A stretch of DNA of 57,514 bases, taken from the NCBI GenBank assembly GCA_003331195.1, contig QOOZ01000048.1:1-57514 (forward strand). Reading direction: 5' to 3'. The notes below the pieces were generated by a model. It did no database searches. It had not been told where the DNA came from and saw nothing but the letters and a program-made list of their open reading frames with translations. Source of the stretch: Puniceicoccaceae bacterium (GTDB lineage Bacteria > Verrucomicrobiota > Verrucomicrobiia > Opitutales > Coraliomargaritaceae). Below are positions 32,521 through 41,487 of the stretch, in pieces. Position 1 is the first letter of the stretch; the number at the start of each line of letters is the position of its first letter. The position numbers and the translations under genes are program-made.

Positions 32521-32739
32521 TTAGCCAGCCATCTTACCAAGAAAGATGGCAAAGAAGACGATCGCTTCAGCAAAAGCCATAGCGATAATCGACTGCACAA
32601 GTACTTTAGTCGCCGCTTCAGGATTGCGACCAACAGCTTCACAAGCTTTAAAGCCAATGAGGCCAATACCGAGAGGAACGCCAATAGCTGCTGCTGCTAC
32701 GTTGATGTTTCCAGAGATTTCTGCGATTAGATTGAACAT
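32521..32739 (-). CDS. atpE: ATP synthase F0 c subunit
   Basis: A 72-residue hairpin proteolipid. Two membrane helices (residues about 12-35 and 45-70) are joined by the polar loop GRNPEA (usually RQPE). The ion-binding carboxylate is Glu58 in MAFAEAIVFF. The first helix lacks the glutamine and the second lacks the Ser/Thr after the Glu that mark sodium-coupled rings, so proton coupling is expected. It follows atpB by 88 bases and is followed by a strong hairpin before atpF. Confidence 0.96.
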   Translation of the reverse strand: MFNLIAEISGNINVAAAAIGVPLGIGLIGFKACEAVGRNPEAATKVLVQSIIAMAFAEAIVFFAIFLGKMAG

Positions 32740-32827
32740 AATGTTTATCGTTGAGTTTTGTATTTAGTGATTTTCTGTGCCGTCCACGACTTACTACATG
32801 GTCCCGAACACCGAAAGGATATAAAGT

Positions 32828-33667
32828 TTAATGTGCTTCTTCATCGTGATTAGTCATCAACCCGATATAAATGGCAACAAGGAGAGTAAAAATAAGTGCT
32901 TGAACCACGCCAACAAGGACCTCGTAAAGGTAGAAAGGGATCGGGACTAGGTAGGGTGCCATGCCCGTCATGCTGGTCAAAAGATTCTCACCCCCAAATA
33001 CATTACCAAACAAACGAAAAGAAAGTGAAATCGGACGAAACGCGATCGAAACCACCTCGATGAGACCAACCATGAGGAAGATGGGTGCTAATATAAGGTA
33101 AATTGCTTTGGGGGTTTCTTTTTTATCCGCCTTGTTGCCAAAGAGCTCCCAGACAAAGAACTTGGGGCCAGCGACCTTCAGGCTGATAAACAACCACGCG
33201 ATCATTGCCACGAGTGCCATGCCGAAAGTTGCGTTTAAATCGGCACTCGCAGGACGCATCCAATATTTTAGATCGCCGTGGTCGTCATAAAAACCAAAGA
33301 CTCCTACCCCTGGAATCAAACCACTCCAATTGTGAATCATGATGAAAATAAACAAGCCGATGAGTAGTGGAAATGCCATCGAGAAGGCCTTTTTGCCGAC
33401 AATGGGAAGCAGCAGGTCGCGTAAGCCACCCACTAAATTTTCAACAACAGCTTGCCCCTTTCCTGGGACTAATTTCGGGGTGCCCACGGAAAACCGAATC
33501 ACTAATATGAGAAGAATCGAAATTACCCACGTCGTCAGTATCGAATTGGTGACTGGTAGACCAAATATCTCCGTCAATTTGTAGGGGGACGGACTCACAC
33601 CATCTGCTGCGCTGAGCAACGATGCACTGCTTAAAAAAGCTAAGACTGTGAGTAGTAATTTGTTCAC
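32828..33667 (-). CDS. atpB: ATP synthase F0 a subunit
   Basis: From a GTG at 33667 this gives 279 residues. The N-terminus ([22 protein letters not shown]) looks like a signal peptide, and the body has five or six membrane helices. The key arginine lies in [15 protein letters not shown], the stator-arginine helix next to the c-ring, and a [22 protein letters not shown] helix follows. The open frame extends to 33775, but the 36 upstream residues are charged and unlike the family, so the GTG is preferred (no Shine-Dalgarno supports either start). It is the first gene of the operon; atpI is not adjacent. Confidence 0.93.
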   Translation of the reverse strand: MNKLLLTVLAFLSSASLLSAADGVSPSPYKLTEIFGLPVTNSILTTWVISILLILVIRFSVGTPKLVPGKGQAVVENLVGGLRDLLLPIVGKKAFSMAFPLLIGLFIFIMIHNWSGLIPGVGVFGFYDDHGDLKYWMRPASADLNATFGMALVAMIAWLFISLKVAGPKFFVWELFGNKADKKETPKAIYLILAPIFLMVGLIEVVSIAFRPISLSFRLFGNVFGGENLLTSMTGMAPYLVPIPFYLYEVLVGVVQALIFTLLVAIYIGLMTNHDEEAH

Positions 33668-33856
33668 TAAGAACTTATGTTTTAAAATGTAAAATTCTCG
33701 GCTATAACAAGAAGAGGCATCTAGATGGCGACCCATTCTCTGCGCGTCAACACCTAGTTGGCCCTCAAAGCCCAAGATTAGCTAAACTTATAAGGTATAT
33801 AATTTGAGCGATTCTTCTAAGCTTGCCAAGCCGCGAATAATGGCAATTTTAAAATT

Positions 33857-34090
33857 ATGGCTGAACTCACAAATCTCACTGATCGCATCTCTCATCTGCG
33901 CGACCGCGAGGGTAGCTCTCCCGTCGTGCAGGGTAGCGTTCGAGAACCAAATCAGCCAATCGCCCCATCTCGAGCTAAGCTTTCTGAGCGCCGTTTCGCC
34001 AATGATTATTTCATAATTTTCGTCTACGCGCTGTTGGGAGTCGCCATGGTCACCCAGTTTGCGCTGCTTGTTTGGCTGGATGTAGTGTAG
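33857..34090 (+). CDS. Small single-pass membrane protein of unknown function, divergent from the ATP synthase operon
   Basis: A 77-residue frame with a polar, charged N-terminal part (MAELTNLTDRISHLRDREGSS, proline-containing linker) and a single C-terminal membrane helix, FIIFVYALLGVAMVTQFALLVW, near residues 52-74. Such a clean hydrophobic helix preceded by basic residues argues that it is coding rather than chance. The overlapping minus-strand frame (33788-34114) has no such feature. It starts about 190 bases from atpB on the opposite strand and converges on trmB with 24 bases between the stops. A perfect palindrome AATTTTAAAATT ends at the base before its ATG. I do not recognise the family. 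Confidence 0.6.
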   Translation: MAELTNLTDRISHLRDREGSSPVVQGSVREPNQPIAPSRAKLSERRFANDYFIIFVYALLGVAMVTQFALLVWLDVV

Positions 34091-34114
34091 CCAATGCAGT
34101 GCAGCATCCCTCAA

Positions 34115-34714
34115 TTACTTTCGCTTGGCCACGACAGAGTGATACTCTTCCATTAGGCTCTGAAAGTAGGTTTCACTCTCATACGGCCACTGAGCTGATT
34201 CATCGATTTCCCATTCAGGGTGTTCGTTCAAGTGCTCTACTGTCCAATCAAAATACGGGCGATCGTCCGAGCGGAAACAAAACTCCCCTCCAATATCTGT
34301 GCGGCGAGCCACTTCGTCTAAAAAACCCAGTTGCACCATACGTCGTCGGTGGTGTTTAGCCTTAGGCCAAGGATCGGGGAAAAGCAGGATAGTGCGGTCA
34401 AAACGTATGGCTTCAGGTAGCGCACCAAGGAATTCGCTAAGCTCAGCCTTGTAGAAATGGAGATTTTGCAAGCCGCGCTTGGCCTTCTTCTCATTGCCCT
34501 TGCGGACACGCCAAGAAATCAAGTCAATTCCCGCACAAATTATACTTGGATTGGCCTCGGCGTAATCCGTCAGCCAGTGCCCGTGTCCACAACCCGCTTC
34601 AAAGATTATGCGTTCAACGCCCGCCAAGTCGGCACTGCACATTTTGACGAGCTCTGCTTTACGGGCGGCTTGTTTTGCTAGTTCGCGGGCGTGGGCTTCA
34701 GTAATTTCAGTCAT
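34115..34714 (-). CDS. trmB: tRNA (guanine-46-N7)-methyltransferase
   Basis: A 199-residue SAM-dependent methyltransferase. The motif I is [17 protein letters not shown]. It then has [17 protein letters not shown] and [19 protein letters not shown], the TrmB-specific catalytic motif (PDPWPKxxHxKRR form). Near the end, [16 protein letters not shown] matches the substrate-binding T/D-rich region. It methylates G46 in the tRNA variable loop. It lies downstream of the ferredoxin gene but is separated from it by an intrinsic terminator, so it probably has its own promoter. Confidence 0.94.
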   Translation of the reverse strand: MTEITEAHARELAKQAARKAELVKMCSADLAGVERIIFEAGCGHGHWLTDYAEANPSIICAGIDLISWRVRKGNEKKAKRGLQNLHFYKAELSEFLGALPEAIRFDRTILLFPDPWPKAKHHRRRMVQLGFLDEVARRTDIGGEFCFRSDDRPYFDWTVEHLNEHPEWEIDESAQWPYESETYFQSLMEEYHSVVAKRK

Positions 34715-34721
34715 TTTAATG

Positions 34722-34743
34722 AAAAACCCGCCAATCCGGCGGG
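34722..34743 (-). terminator. Intrinsic terminator after the ferredoxin gene
   Basis: CCCGCC at 34727-34732 pairs with GGCGGG at 34738-34743 across a 5-base loop. On the minus strand the stem is followed by five Ts (34722-34726), a classic rho-independent terminator. It ends transcription from the ferredoxin gene (34782-35018) just before the trmB ATG at 34714. Confidence 0.85.
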
Positions 34744-34781
34744 CTTAGAAAATACACATTTAAAACGAGCCTAATCTATGC

Positions 34782-35018
34782 CTACTGTTCGCCGTCTTCA
34801 CCAATCGCCTCGACGGGGCAGCCCTCAAGGGCCTCCATACAAAGATCCGTCTCTTCTTGCGAAGTCGGTTGTTTGTAGACGAAAGAGTAGCCACCGTCTT
34901 CGTTACGGGTAAAATTTTCTGGGGCCGTTTCACGGCAAAGATCACAGTCGATGCATTGTTCATCGACGTAAAATTTACCCTTTACGTTTTCTGGCCATTT
35001 TTCGTCTAGTTCTGCCAT
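34782..35018 (-). CDS. Ferredoxin, 4Fe-4S single cluster
   Basis: A 78-residue acidic ferredoxin. The cluster ligands are Cys in CIDCDLC (CxxCxxC, residues about 22-28) plus the distal Cys in LEGCPVEAI. There is a further cysteine in DLCMEAL. This is the pattern of a single-cluster ferredoxin, in which the middle CxxC ligands and the remote CP supply four ligands. It carries electrons to an unknown partner in the cytoplasm. It is a single-gene unit: the terminator above ends it and the grpE gene diverges 175 bases away. Confidence 0.9.
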   Translation of the reverse strand: MAELDEKWPENVKGKFYVDEQCIDCDLCRETAPENFTRNEDGGYSFVYKQPTSQEETDLCMEALEGCPVEAIGEDGEQ

Positions 35019-35193
35019 GATCCGAAAAAATCCTTCTTTTACTCAACGAGTCAAGAGGAAGCGGCAAGAAAACGCAGGTTTCAATACTTAGACTGCTTCC
35101 TTGAATTTTTACAATTTATCCTCACACTGCCGCGTTAACTTTAAGAATGGCGCACGTATTGCTGCCAGCAAAGAACTAAATTTTCATTCTAAC

Positions 35194-35772
35194 ATGACGA
35201 AACAAAACGAAAAAACCTCTGAGGAAACCAATGAACCCACCGTTGAAGCAGCTGAGGAGACCGAAGCCCAAGAAACTAGCGCCGAAGCCAACGAGCCCGT
35301 GCTGACCGATCTAGAAAAAGTTCAAGCCGAAGCGGCCGAAATGAAAAGTCGCTATTTACGCTCAGTCGCCGACATGGAAAACTATCGCAAACGCATAGCC
35401 CGCGAGAAGCAGGACATTATCCGCAGCGCAGCGGCCAAAGTCGTCGAATCGCTCCTTCCAGTACTCGACAACATGAAATTAGGCCTAGAAGCCGCCGAGA
35501 ATCATCCTGAGGCGAAGGACGTAACGTTCGGTTTTAAGATGGTCGACGAGCAGCTGAAGAAATCGCTCTCCGAGCAAGGCCTTGAAGAGTTAGTTCCCGA
35601 TGGCGAAGCCTTCGATCCCAATCTACACGAGTGTATTGCCCAACAGACTTCCGAAGAAATCAAAGAGGATCACGTCCTACAAACCGTGCGCGCTGGCTAC
35701 CGTCTCAACGATCGCCTCATTCGGGCGGCCAATGTCATCGTATCAAGTGGCCCTACAAAAGAGAAAAACTAA
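35194..35772 (+). CDS. grpE: Nucleotide exchange factor GrpE
   Basis: From ATG 35194, 192 residues: an acidic, low-complexity N-terminal tail ([18 protein letters not shown]), a long helix ([28 protein letters not shown]), and the C-terminal beta domain with [30 protein letters not shown] and [20 protein letters not shown], all conserved in GrpE. The frame extends to 35101, but the family start and a typical length favour 35194. GrpE releases ADP from DnaK. dnaJ follows 6 bases later; dnaK is not in the window. Confidence 0.96.
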   Translation: MTKQNEKTSEETNEPTVEAAEETEAQETSAEANEPVLTDLEKVQAEAAEMKSRYLRSVADMENYRKRIAREKQDIIRSAAAKVVESLLPVLDNMKLGLEAAENHPEAKDVTFGFKMVDEQLKKSLSEQGLEELVPDGEAFDPNLHECIAQQTSEEIKEDHVLQTVRAGYRLNDRLIRAANVIVSSGPTKEKN

Positions 35773-35778
35773 AGCAAT

Positions 35779-36936
35779 ATGGCGACTGGCTATTACGAAC
35801 TTCTGGGTGTCTCTCGTGACGTCTCCGATTCCGACCTTAAAAAGGCTTACCGCAAAAAAGCGGTCAAATATCACCCAGACAAAAACCCGGGCGACAAAGC
35901 CGCCGAGGCCAAGTTTAAGGAAATTTCCGAAGCTTACGACGTGCTTAAAGACGGCGACAAGCGTGCTGCTTACGACCGCTACGGACATGCCGCTTTCAAG
36001 CAAGGCGGTATGGGCAACCCCAACGGAGGTATGGGTGGTGGCATGGGTGGCCAGGATCCCTTCGACATCTTCCGCGAAGCCTTTGGGGGCGGGGGTAGCG
36101 GAGGGGGCGGTATCTTCGAAGAATTCTTCGGTGGAGCGGGCGGTCAATCCGCAGGAGGCGCAGCCCACGGTTCCGACTTACGCTACGATCTAGAAATCTC
36201 TCTCGAAGAAGCGGCCAAAGGCACTGAGAAGGAGATCAAATATCGCCGACCCGTTACTTGTAAAAAATGCACCGGCTCCGGCGCAGAGCCTGGCTCAAAA
36301 AAGGTAACCTGCGCCACTTGTCGAGGCTCTGGTCAGGTGACCTCCAACCGTGGATTTATCAGCTATCGCCAAGTCTGCCCCAACTGCCAAGGCACGGGAC
36401 AAACGATTGAAAAACCGTGTAGCGATTGTCGCGGTGAAGGACGCGTAATGGACAGTAGCTCCGTCAAGGTCCGCATCCCAGCAGGCGTCTCCACTGGTTC
36501 GAAACTCCGCTCTGCAGGCAAGGGCGAAGCCGGCCAAATGGGCGGTCAGTCAGGTGATCTTTACATAGTGATTCACATCAAAGAGCACGAGCTCTTCGAA
36601 CGTCAGGATAACGATCTCTTCTGCGAGGTCCCTATCAAGTTCACTCTCGCAGCGCTAGGCGGTTCAATCAGCGTGCCCACCCTATTCGGGAAAGGCTCGC
36701 TCAAGATTCCTGCAGGCACTCAGACAGGCACCACTTTCCGCCTTAAGGAGCAAGGCATCCCCGCTCTGCGTGGGGGACGCAAGGGCGACCTGCTCATCCG
36801 CGTGCAAGTGGAGGTGCCGACTAAGCTCAATGCTCAGCAAACTGCCAAGCTCGAAGACTACGCAGAGGCCTGCGGCGACCCCGCCAACCCCGTCGGCGAG
36901 TCCTTCGTCGAAAAAGCCAAGAAGTTCTTCCGGTAA
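35779..36936 (+). CDS. dnaJ: Chaperone protein DnaJ
   Basis: A 385-residue full-length type I DnaJ. The J domain ([24 protein letters not shown]) includes the HPD tripeptide that stimulates the DnaK ATPase. The Gly/Phe-rich linker follows (residues about 75-125). Four zinc-finger repeats are [24 protein letters not shown] and CSDCRGEG. The C-terminal client-binding domain follows, ending in [10 protein letters not shown]. It starts 6 bases after grpE, so the two are co-expressed. purN follows 42 bases later. Confidence 0.97.
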   Translation: MATGYYELLGVSRDVSDSDLKKAYRKKAVKYHPDKNPGDKAAEAKFKEISEAYDVLKDGDKRAAYDRYGHAAFKQGGMGNPNGGMGGGMGGQDPFDIFREAFGGGGSGGGGIFEEFFGGAGGQSAGGAAHGSDLRYDLEISLEEAAKGTEKEIKYRRPVTCKKCTGSGAEPGSKKVTCATCRGSGQVTSNRGFISYRQVCPNCQGTGQTIEKPCSDCRGEGRVMDSSSVKVRIPAGVSTGSKLRSAGKGEAGQMGGQSGDLYIVIHIKEHELFERQDNDLFCEVPIKFTLAALGGSISVPTLFGKGSLKIPAGTQTGTTFRLKEQGIPALRGGRKGDLLIRVQVEVPTKLNAQQTAKLEDYAEACGDPANPVGESFVEKAKKFFR

Positions 36937-36978
36937 TTTCTGCATTTCACAGTCTCAGCATTTCAGCGTTTCCTAAAC

Positions 36979-37572
36979 ATGCCTTATCCAATCGTCATTC
37001 TAGGCTCCGGTCGCGGTACAAACGCAGAGGCGCTCCTCAAGTCCGAATCGAAAAAGAACCTCGGCGCGGCCAAGATCGCCGCAGTGATTAGCGACCATGA
37101 GGATGCTGGCATTCTCGCGCTTGGAGAAAAATACAAAGTGCCCGCGATCTTCCTCGACCCAGGCTGTAAGGGCGCACGCCTGAGTGACGAAGCGGAGCAG
37201 GTCTACATTGAGCGCATCCAAAGCTTCTCACCAAAGTTGATCGTGCTCGCAGGCTTCATGCGGATAATAAAACGCCCCTTCATTGACGCCTTTAAAGGAC
37301 GCGTGATCAACCTGCACCCGAGCCTCCTGCCTAGCTTTCCTGGTATGAGCGGTATCCAACAAGCCTACGAATACGGCGTGAGAATAACAGGTTGTTCCAT
37401 ACATTGGGTCACTCCCGAACTCGATGCGGGGCCTATCATCGATCAGAAAGTTGTGCGCATCGAAGAATCGGATACACTTGGAATTTTAACCAAGAAAGTA
37501 CACGTCGCAGAGCACGCACTACTGCCTGATGTCGTCACCCGCCTAAGCAAAGGCGAAATATCCGCGCCCTAG
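36979..37572 (+). CDS. purN: Phosphoribosylglycinamide formyltransferase (GAR transformylase, PurN)
   Basis: A 197-residue formyltransferase using 10-formyl-tetrahydrofolate in purine synthesis. The motifs are [15 protein letters not shown] (phosphate-binding loop), [11 protein letters not shown] (here [13 protein letters not shown]), and [47 protein letters not shown], which contains the catalytic His and Asp. Length is standard. It lies in the plus-strand run after dnaJ and before prmA. FolE2 nearby supplies the folate pathway, but the link is only general. Confidence 0.95.
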   Translation: MPYPIVILGSGRGTNAEALLKSESKKNLGAAKIAAVISDHEDAGILALGEKYKVPAIFLDPGCKGARLSDEAEQVYIERIQSFSPKLIVLAGFMRIIKRPFIDAFKGRVINLHPSLLPSFPGMSGIQQAYEYGVRITGCSIHWVTPELDAGPIIDQKVVRIEESDTLGILTKKVHVAEHALLPDVVTRLSKGEISAP

Positions 37573-37613
37573 CCATCTCTTAGAGTCCCGCCCTAAATTA
37601 CTTTCACTCACAG

Positions 37614-38513
37614 ATGAGCAAGCAAGTCGAACTCCGCGCCGGTATTCCTGAGGAAATGGCCGATCCTCTCGAGGACTATTTCTGCGAGACTGAATCTCCC
37701 TACTGGGGGATCATGCAAAAGGAGGTTACCGATCCTTACGAACTCTTCGGCATCTTCCCCGACGAGGCCACCGCGAGCGGCGCCCTCGCGGTGCTGCGCA
37801 AGGATTTCAAAAGTCTACCCATAGATTTTGAGCTGTCCGAGATTGTCGATGCCGACTGGCAAAACGCCTACAAAGAGTTCGTTAAACCATGGAGCGACCG
37901 CCAACTTCACTGGATCCCACTTTGGGAGCGCAAAAATCTCACGGCACCCAAAGGCAGCGCCGTCGTCTACCTCGACGCGGGTATGGCCTTTGGCACAGGT
38001 GCGCACGAAACCACGCGCCTCTGCGCTCGCCGCCTGCTCGACTACCTTGAAACATACCCCGATGCGCTTGAAACGGACGACGTGATCGATGCCGGTTGCG
38101 GCTCAGGCGTGCTGGCACTTTCAGCGTCTGCACTCAGCTTTCAAAAAATCTACGGCTTCGATTTCGATCCCGAAGCGATCACGGTTTGCCACAGCAACTC
38201 GGCTGAGAACGTCCACCTCGTTAAACCCGAGTTCGTAGTCGCCGACCTGGAAAAAGGTTTTGCCGGGGGCCGCCAAGGCGATCTCGTTCTGGCCAACATC
38301 CAGACCGATGTACTCATTCCCCACTGCGACCCCCTCGTCAGGGGCGTCAAAGCTGGCGGCACACTCGCTCTAAGTGGTATCTTGACCAAGGAGCTGGATC
38401 AAGTAAGGACGCATTTCATAAAGCAATTTGCCGTGCAGCGCCCTGAAGTGGGAATCGCTATCGATAGTCGCGAAGACGGCGAATGGGGCGATTTGCTGTT
38501 TACTTTGTCATAA
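37614..38513 (+). CDS. prmA: Ribosomal protein L11 methyltransferase
   Basis: A 299-residue PrmA. The N-terminal substrate-recognition domain (residues 1-105) contains [15 protein letters not shown]. The catalytic domain follows with [17 protein letters not shown], motif [31 protein letters not shown] and [14 protein letters not shown], which match the PrmA family. It trimethylates L11 in the ribosome. The stop is followed by 118 bases with a weak GC-rich inverted repeat (AAGGGC/GCCCTT) but no T-run. Confidence 0.92.
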   Translation: MSKQVELRAGIPEEMADPLEDYFCETESPYWGIMQKEVTDPYELFGIFPDEATASGALAVLRKDFKSLPIDFELSEIVDADWQNAYKEFVKPWSDRQLHWIPLWERKNLTAPKGSAVVYLDAGMAFGTGAHETTRLCARRLLDYLETYPDALETDDVIDAGCGSGVLALSASALSFQKIYGFDFDPEAITVCHSNSAENVHLVKPEFVVADLEKGFAGGRQGDLVLANIQTDVLIPHCDPLVRGVKAGGTLALSGILTKELDQVRTHFIKQFAVQRPEVGIAIDSREDGEWGDLLFTLS

Positions 38514-38631
38514 GGGCTAGGCCTCGGCCCTTAGATGATACCGTAAGCAAACTGCTTAAAAGCGGAACTTCAACACAACAATACGATTCCGTGCTTGCGG
38601 AACAAAAGAAGACTCTCACATAATACCACAA

Positions 38632-39462
38632 ATGCAAAGTATTGGGGAACGACTAGAAGAAGCACGTAAGCGCAAGGGCATCTCTCTGCGCGAAGCAGCT
38701 GAGGCGACTAAGATCCGCAGTGACTTCCTTGGGTATATCGAACAGAATAAAATGGATTTCTCTCTGCCCGAGATCTACAAGCGCGGGTTCCTTAAAAACT
38801 ATGCCCGCTATCTAAAGTTGGACTATGATAAGATCATGACCGACTACAACGCTCAGCAACTAAGCAAATCTCGACTTGGTAAAAAAGCTGGCTCTGAGTG
38901 GTTCGGTCAAATGGAAGTCAAAAAAACTGAAGGTGAGGAATTAAGCGATCATTCAGAGTCGGAAGAGCCCACATCCTATGGACGAATTACGGCGAAGCCA
39001 GCCCGCGCTGAAGAAGTCGAAACCAATGAAGACGGGGACGAGGCAGACAAAACATTTTACTTGAAGATCGGTTTGGTTTTCGTCGGTACACTCGCTCTAG
39101 TCTTTGTAGTATTTGGCCTAATCTGGGCTATTCTCGGTAGTGGCACAGACGATACGGCTGAAGCCCCTGAGCTAAGCGTCAATGCAGAGATTACACAGCC
39201 AGCCGATCCAACGCCTGCAATTGTGGATTCGAACAGTTTCACTTTATTTGCCAAAGGTGGTAGCGTGTATGTTACTGTGACGCAAAAGAATGACGGATCT
39301 CGCATCTATCGTGGCGCGATCGAAGTCGACAGTCCCCTGACCCTCGATAAAAATGGTCCCGTAGAGATTATGTTTACTCGAGGAGAACACCTAGTAATCG
39401 AAACAGGCGACGAACTGTTCCGTCCCAGAGCCTCAGGCGCGTCTCAAATTACCATCGAGTAA
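38632..39462 (+). CDS. RodZ-like helix-turn-helix membrane protein
   Basis: A 276-residue protein built like RodZ. An N-terminal Cro/XRE-type helix-turn-helix (IGERLEEARKRKGISLREAAEATKIRSDFL-type, residues 3-65) carries the RodZ signature EIYKRGFLKNYARYL. An acidic, disordered linker follows. A single membrane helix (residues about 144-168, KIGLVFVGTLALVFVVFGLIWAIL) leads to a periplasmic domain (190-276) resembling DUF4115. RodZ links MreB filaments to the peptidoglycan machinery. The mreBCD-mrdA genes lie 10 kb away on the opposite strand. It stands alone, with folE2 converging 39 bases downstream. Confidence 0.85.
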   Translation: MQSIGERLEEARKRKGISLREAAEATKIRSDFLGYIEQNKMDFSLPEIYKRGFLKNYARYLKLDYDKIMTDYNAQQLSKSRLGKKAGSEWFGQMEVKKTEGEELSDHSESEEPTSYGRITAKPARAEEVETNEDGDEADKTFYLKIGLVFVGTLALVFVVFGLIWAILGSGTDDTAEAPELSVNAEITQPADPTPAIVDSNSFTLFAKGGSVYVTVTQKNDGSRIYRGAIEVDSPLTLDKNGPVEIMFTRGEHLVIETGDELFRPRASGASQITIE

Positions 39463-39501
39463 CTCTTCGCAGTGGCGTCTTTGTGGGCCGACACGCTCAA
39501 A

Positions 39502-40482
39502 CTAGCGTATCAGAGACTTGTAGTCGTCGAAATGGCCAGTGAACCCGCCAGGGACACCCTTATTGATCACAGCTACCGCGTCATGCGAGTGCAAGGATTC
39601 TAGGTGGGCGCAGGCTACTTGGAAATCAACGATCTTTGGTTCGTCGTCGAGTTGCTCGTAAAGCAGGCGGGCGGCGTCCTCAACAAATTTGGTGAAGGCG
39701 CCATTCATCTCAGCGAAGGCTTGCTCATCCTCACGCTTAACCATGACTTGCGTCTCCGTCTGCAAAGCTTTGAGGCAGAGTTCTTGCAAGCGTTCAAGGC
39801 TTAGGTGCTGGTCTTCGGTCACCTCAACACTGACACGAGCCGTGCTGCGCTGCGAGTGCGGGATGCCATAGACATCACGGTTGCCTCGAGCGTGCTCCGA
39901 CAACTCCGAAGAGCAAGGGCAAGCCGATGAATAGATAAAATCAAAATGAATGTATTTCCGAAAACGGCTGAGTTCATCGACACGGCCTTCGTAGGCTGCG
40001 CGATAATATTGCCACCCCTCCAAGCCACTGCGCAGGCTAGGCTTGAGGATAGGATACTCGAAGGAAAGCTTGAGCTGGGCACGGTGCGCGTTGATCTCTT
40101 CTTTATACTGCAAAAGGATTTCCTTGAGCAGATCGGGAGTAAAAACTCGCTCTTGGTAGGTGTAAAAGACACGCATGATGCGCGACATATTAATCCCCTT
40201 CTGGTTGGCTTCGAGCGAGACGGTACCAGTGACAGAGGTTTCCAGCGTCATTGTGTCCGAGTTTGATGTGATATAGCTGAGAGGGAGACGGAAGTTTGAA
40301 ATCCCAACCTTGAGAATGGGCACGTTGGCGCCAAAAATCTGCTGCGAATCCGTATTTTGCATATCAGGCAGCGCTGCGCGGTACTCGTCGGTCAAGACGA
40401 AGTCGCGATCGTAGACCTTGCTCAGCTTAGCCGCGGAAGCGCTAGACTGATTAGGCGTTGTGGAACTGGATTCAGATTTCAT
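39502..40482 (-). CDS. folE2: GTP cyclohydrolase FolE2 (type IB)
   Basis: A 326-residue type IB GTP cyclohydrolase that makes dihydroneopterin triphosphate for folate synthesis. The active-site segment [12 protein letters not shown] carries the metal-ligand cysteine. It is followed by a histidine-containing [16 protein letters not shown], the FolE2 counterpart of the GAHNQRS motif. The C-terminal half matches the FolE2 fold, and [11 protein letters not shown] is also typical. FolE2 uses Mn or other metals and often replaces zinc-dependent FolE under zinc limitation. A 7-5-7 palindrome lies 27 bases upstream, but no regulator is assigned. Confidence 0.94.
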   Translation of the reverse strand: MKSESSSTTPNQSSASAAKLSKVYDRDFVLTDEYRAALPDMQNTDSQQIFGANVPILKVGISNFRLPLSYITSNSDTMTLETSVTGTVSLEANQKGINMSRIMRVFYTYQERVFTPDLLKEILLQYKEEINAHRAQLKLSFEYPILKPSLRSGLEGWQYYRAAYEGRVDELSRFRKYIHFDFIYSSACPCSSELSEHARGNRDVYGIPHSQRSTARVSVEVTEDQHLSLERLQELCLKALQTETQVMVKREDEQAFAEMNGAFTKFVEDAARLLYEQLDDEPKIVDFQVACAHLESLHSHDAVAVINKGVPGGFTGHFDDYKSLIR

Positions 40483-40508
40483 GTCAGTAAAACCGTGTCA
40501 CTTGTGCG

Positions 40509-40527
40509 ATATTAACGATCTTAATAT
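40509..40527. promoter_or_regulatory. Interrupted palindrome upstream of folE2
   Basis: ATATTAA (40509-40515) and TTAATAT (40521-40527) are perfect inverted repeats separated by CGATC. The site lies between the folE2 start (40482, minus) and the plus-strand hydrolase start (40660). It is placed where a regulator of folE2 or of the divergent gene would bind. No known regulator consensus was matched with confidence. Confidence 0.4.
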
Positions 40528-40659
40528 GCCGCAGGGTGGGCAAAGCGCAAGCTCGCGTCGGCATTCAAATGAGCGCAGTAGACAATGTACGAATTTGCCC
40601 TGTGGCAAGCGCGGAAAAAGGCTTTGCCGAGAGCTAAAGTATCGCTCAACTTGCACGCA

Positions 40660-41427
40660 ATGTCTGTCGAATTTCAGATTTTAGGCTCCAGCAGCGGTGG
40701 TAATTGTGCGCTCTTACAGACGGGGCAAACGAAGGTGCTAGTCGATGTAGGCTTTTCGGCTAAACGAATCGCTTGCTTGCTCGAAGCAGTTGGCGAATCG
40801 CTTGAGACGATCGATGCAGTCTTTCTTACCCACGAACACAGCGATCACGCCCAGGGCATCCGCGGCCTCGCCAGACGAGCCGATTTGCCCGTATTTGCCA
40901 ATCGTGACACGGCTGATGCGGTGCAAGCCAAAGCCACTAAGCCCGTCAACTGGAAAGTGTTCCAAACGGGCACCGACTTTACCTTTCGTGACCTCAAGGT
41001 GCGCTCTTTCGCTCTCCCTCACGATGCCTACGACCCCGTCGGCTTTACTTTCAACTGGGGCGAGGACGGCGATCTGTTCACCCCCGCGCGCAGTCTAGCC
41101 TGGGTCACCGACCTAGGTTACGTGCCAGAACACGTCAAAGAACACATTCGTCACGTGCACACGCTTGTAATCGAAGCAAATTACGACGAAGAACTGCTCG
41201 AATGCGACGAGCGGCGACCTTGGTCAACAAAACAGCGAATTCGTGGACGACACGGTCATCTTTCCAACAATGCTGCCTTCGATCTGGTGACAGAACTCTC
41301 CCAAAAAAGTATACTCGAAAAAGTATATTTAGCTCACCTCAGCAAGGATTGTAATAATGCCCACATCGTGCGTGAAAGATTTGCCTCACTCGGCAGAAGT
41401 CTATCTATAGAAGTAATCGATCCTTAA
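40660..41427 (+). CDS. YycJ/WalJ-like MBL-fold metallo-hydrolase
   Basis: A 255-residue metallo-beta-lactamase-fold protein from ATG 40660. It opens [20 protein letters not shown], has the metal motif [13 protein letters not shown], the middle [14 protein letters not shown] with its histidine-aspartate and WVTDLGY aspartate, and the late [11 protein letters not shown] histidine. These fit YycJ/WalJ, a cytoplasmic hydrolase linked to exonuclease or cell-wall sensing in Firmicutes. The frame continues upstream to 40585, but those residues are unlike the family. The pyruvate kinase gene follows 60 bases later. Confidence 0.88.
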   Translation: MSVEFQILGSSSGGNCALLQTGQTKVLVDVGFSAKRIACLLEAVGESLETIDAVFLTHEHSDHAQGIRGLARRADLPVFANRDTADAVQAKATKPVNWKVFQTGTDFTFRDLKVRSFALPHDAYDPVGFTFNWGEDGDLFTPARSLAWVTDLGYVPEHVKEHIRHVHTLVIEANYDEELLECDERRPWSTKQRIRGRHGHLSNNAAFDLVTELSQKSILEKVYLAHLSKDCNNAHIVRERFASLGRSLSIEVIDP

Positions 41428-41487
41428 AGCGGCATTACTCTTGCTTGGCCAAGAAATACACTTCCCAGGATTCCCTGATAATTCAAG

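Noticed and set aside
33668..33775. N-terminal extension of ATP synthase subunit a to an ATG at 33775
   Set aside because: The extension is charged and cysteine-containing and would bury the signal-peptide-like start. The GTG at 33667 fits better.
33788..34114. Minus-strand open frame of 108 codons overlapping the small membrane-protein gene
   Set aside because: It has no hydrophobic segment or recognisable motif and lies antisense to a frame with a clear membrane helix, so it is treated as a shadow.
38514..38560. AAGGGC/GCCCTT hairpin after prmA as a terminator
   Set aside because: Only six pairs and no following T-tract.
40483..40659. Possible tRNA or small RNA between folE2 and the YycJ-like gene
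   Set aside because: No cloverleaf or conserved tRNA bases could be fitted; only a short palindrome stands out.
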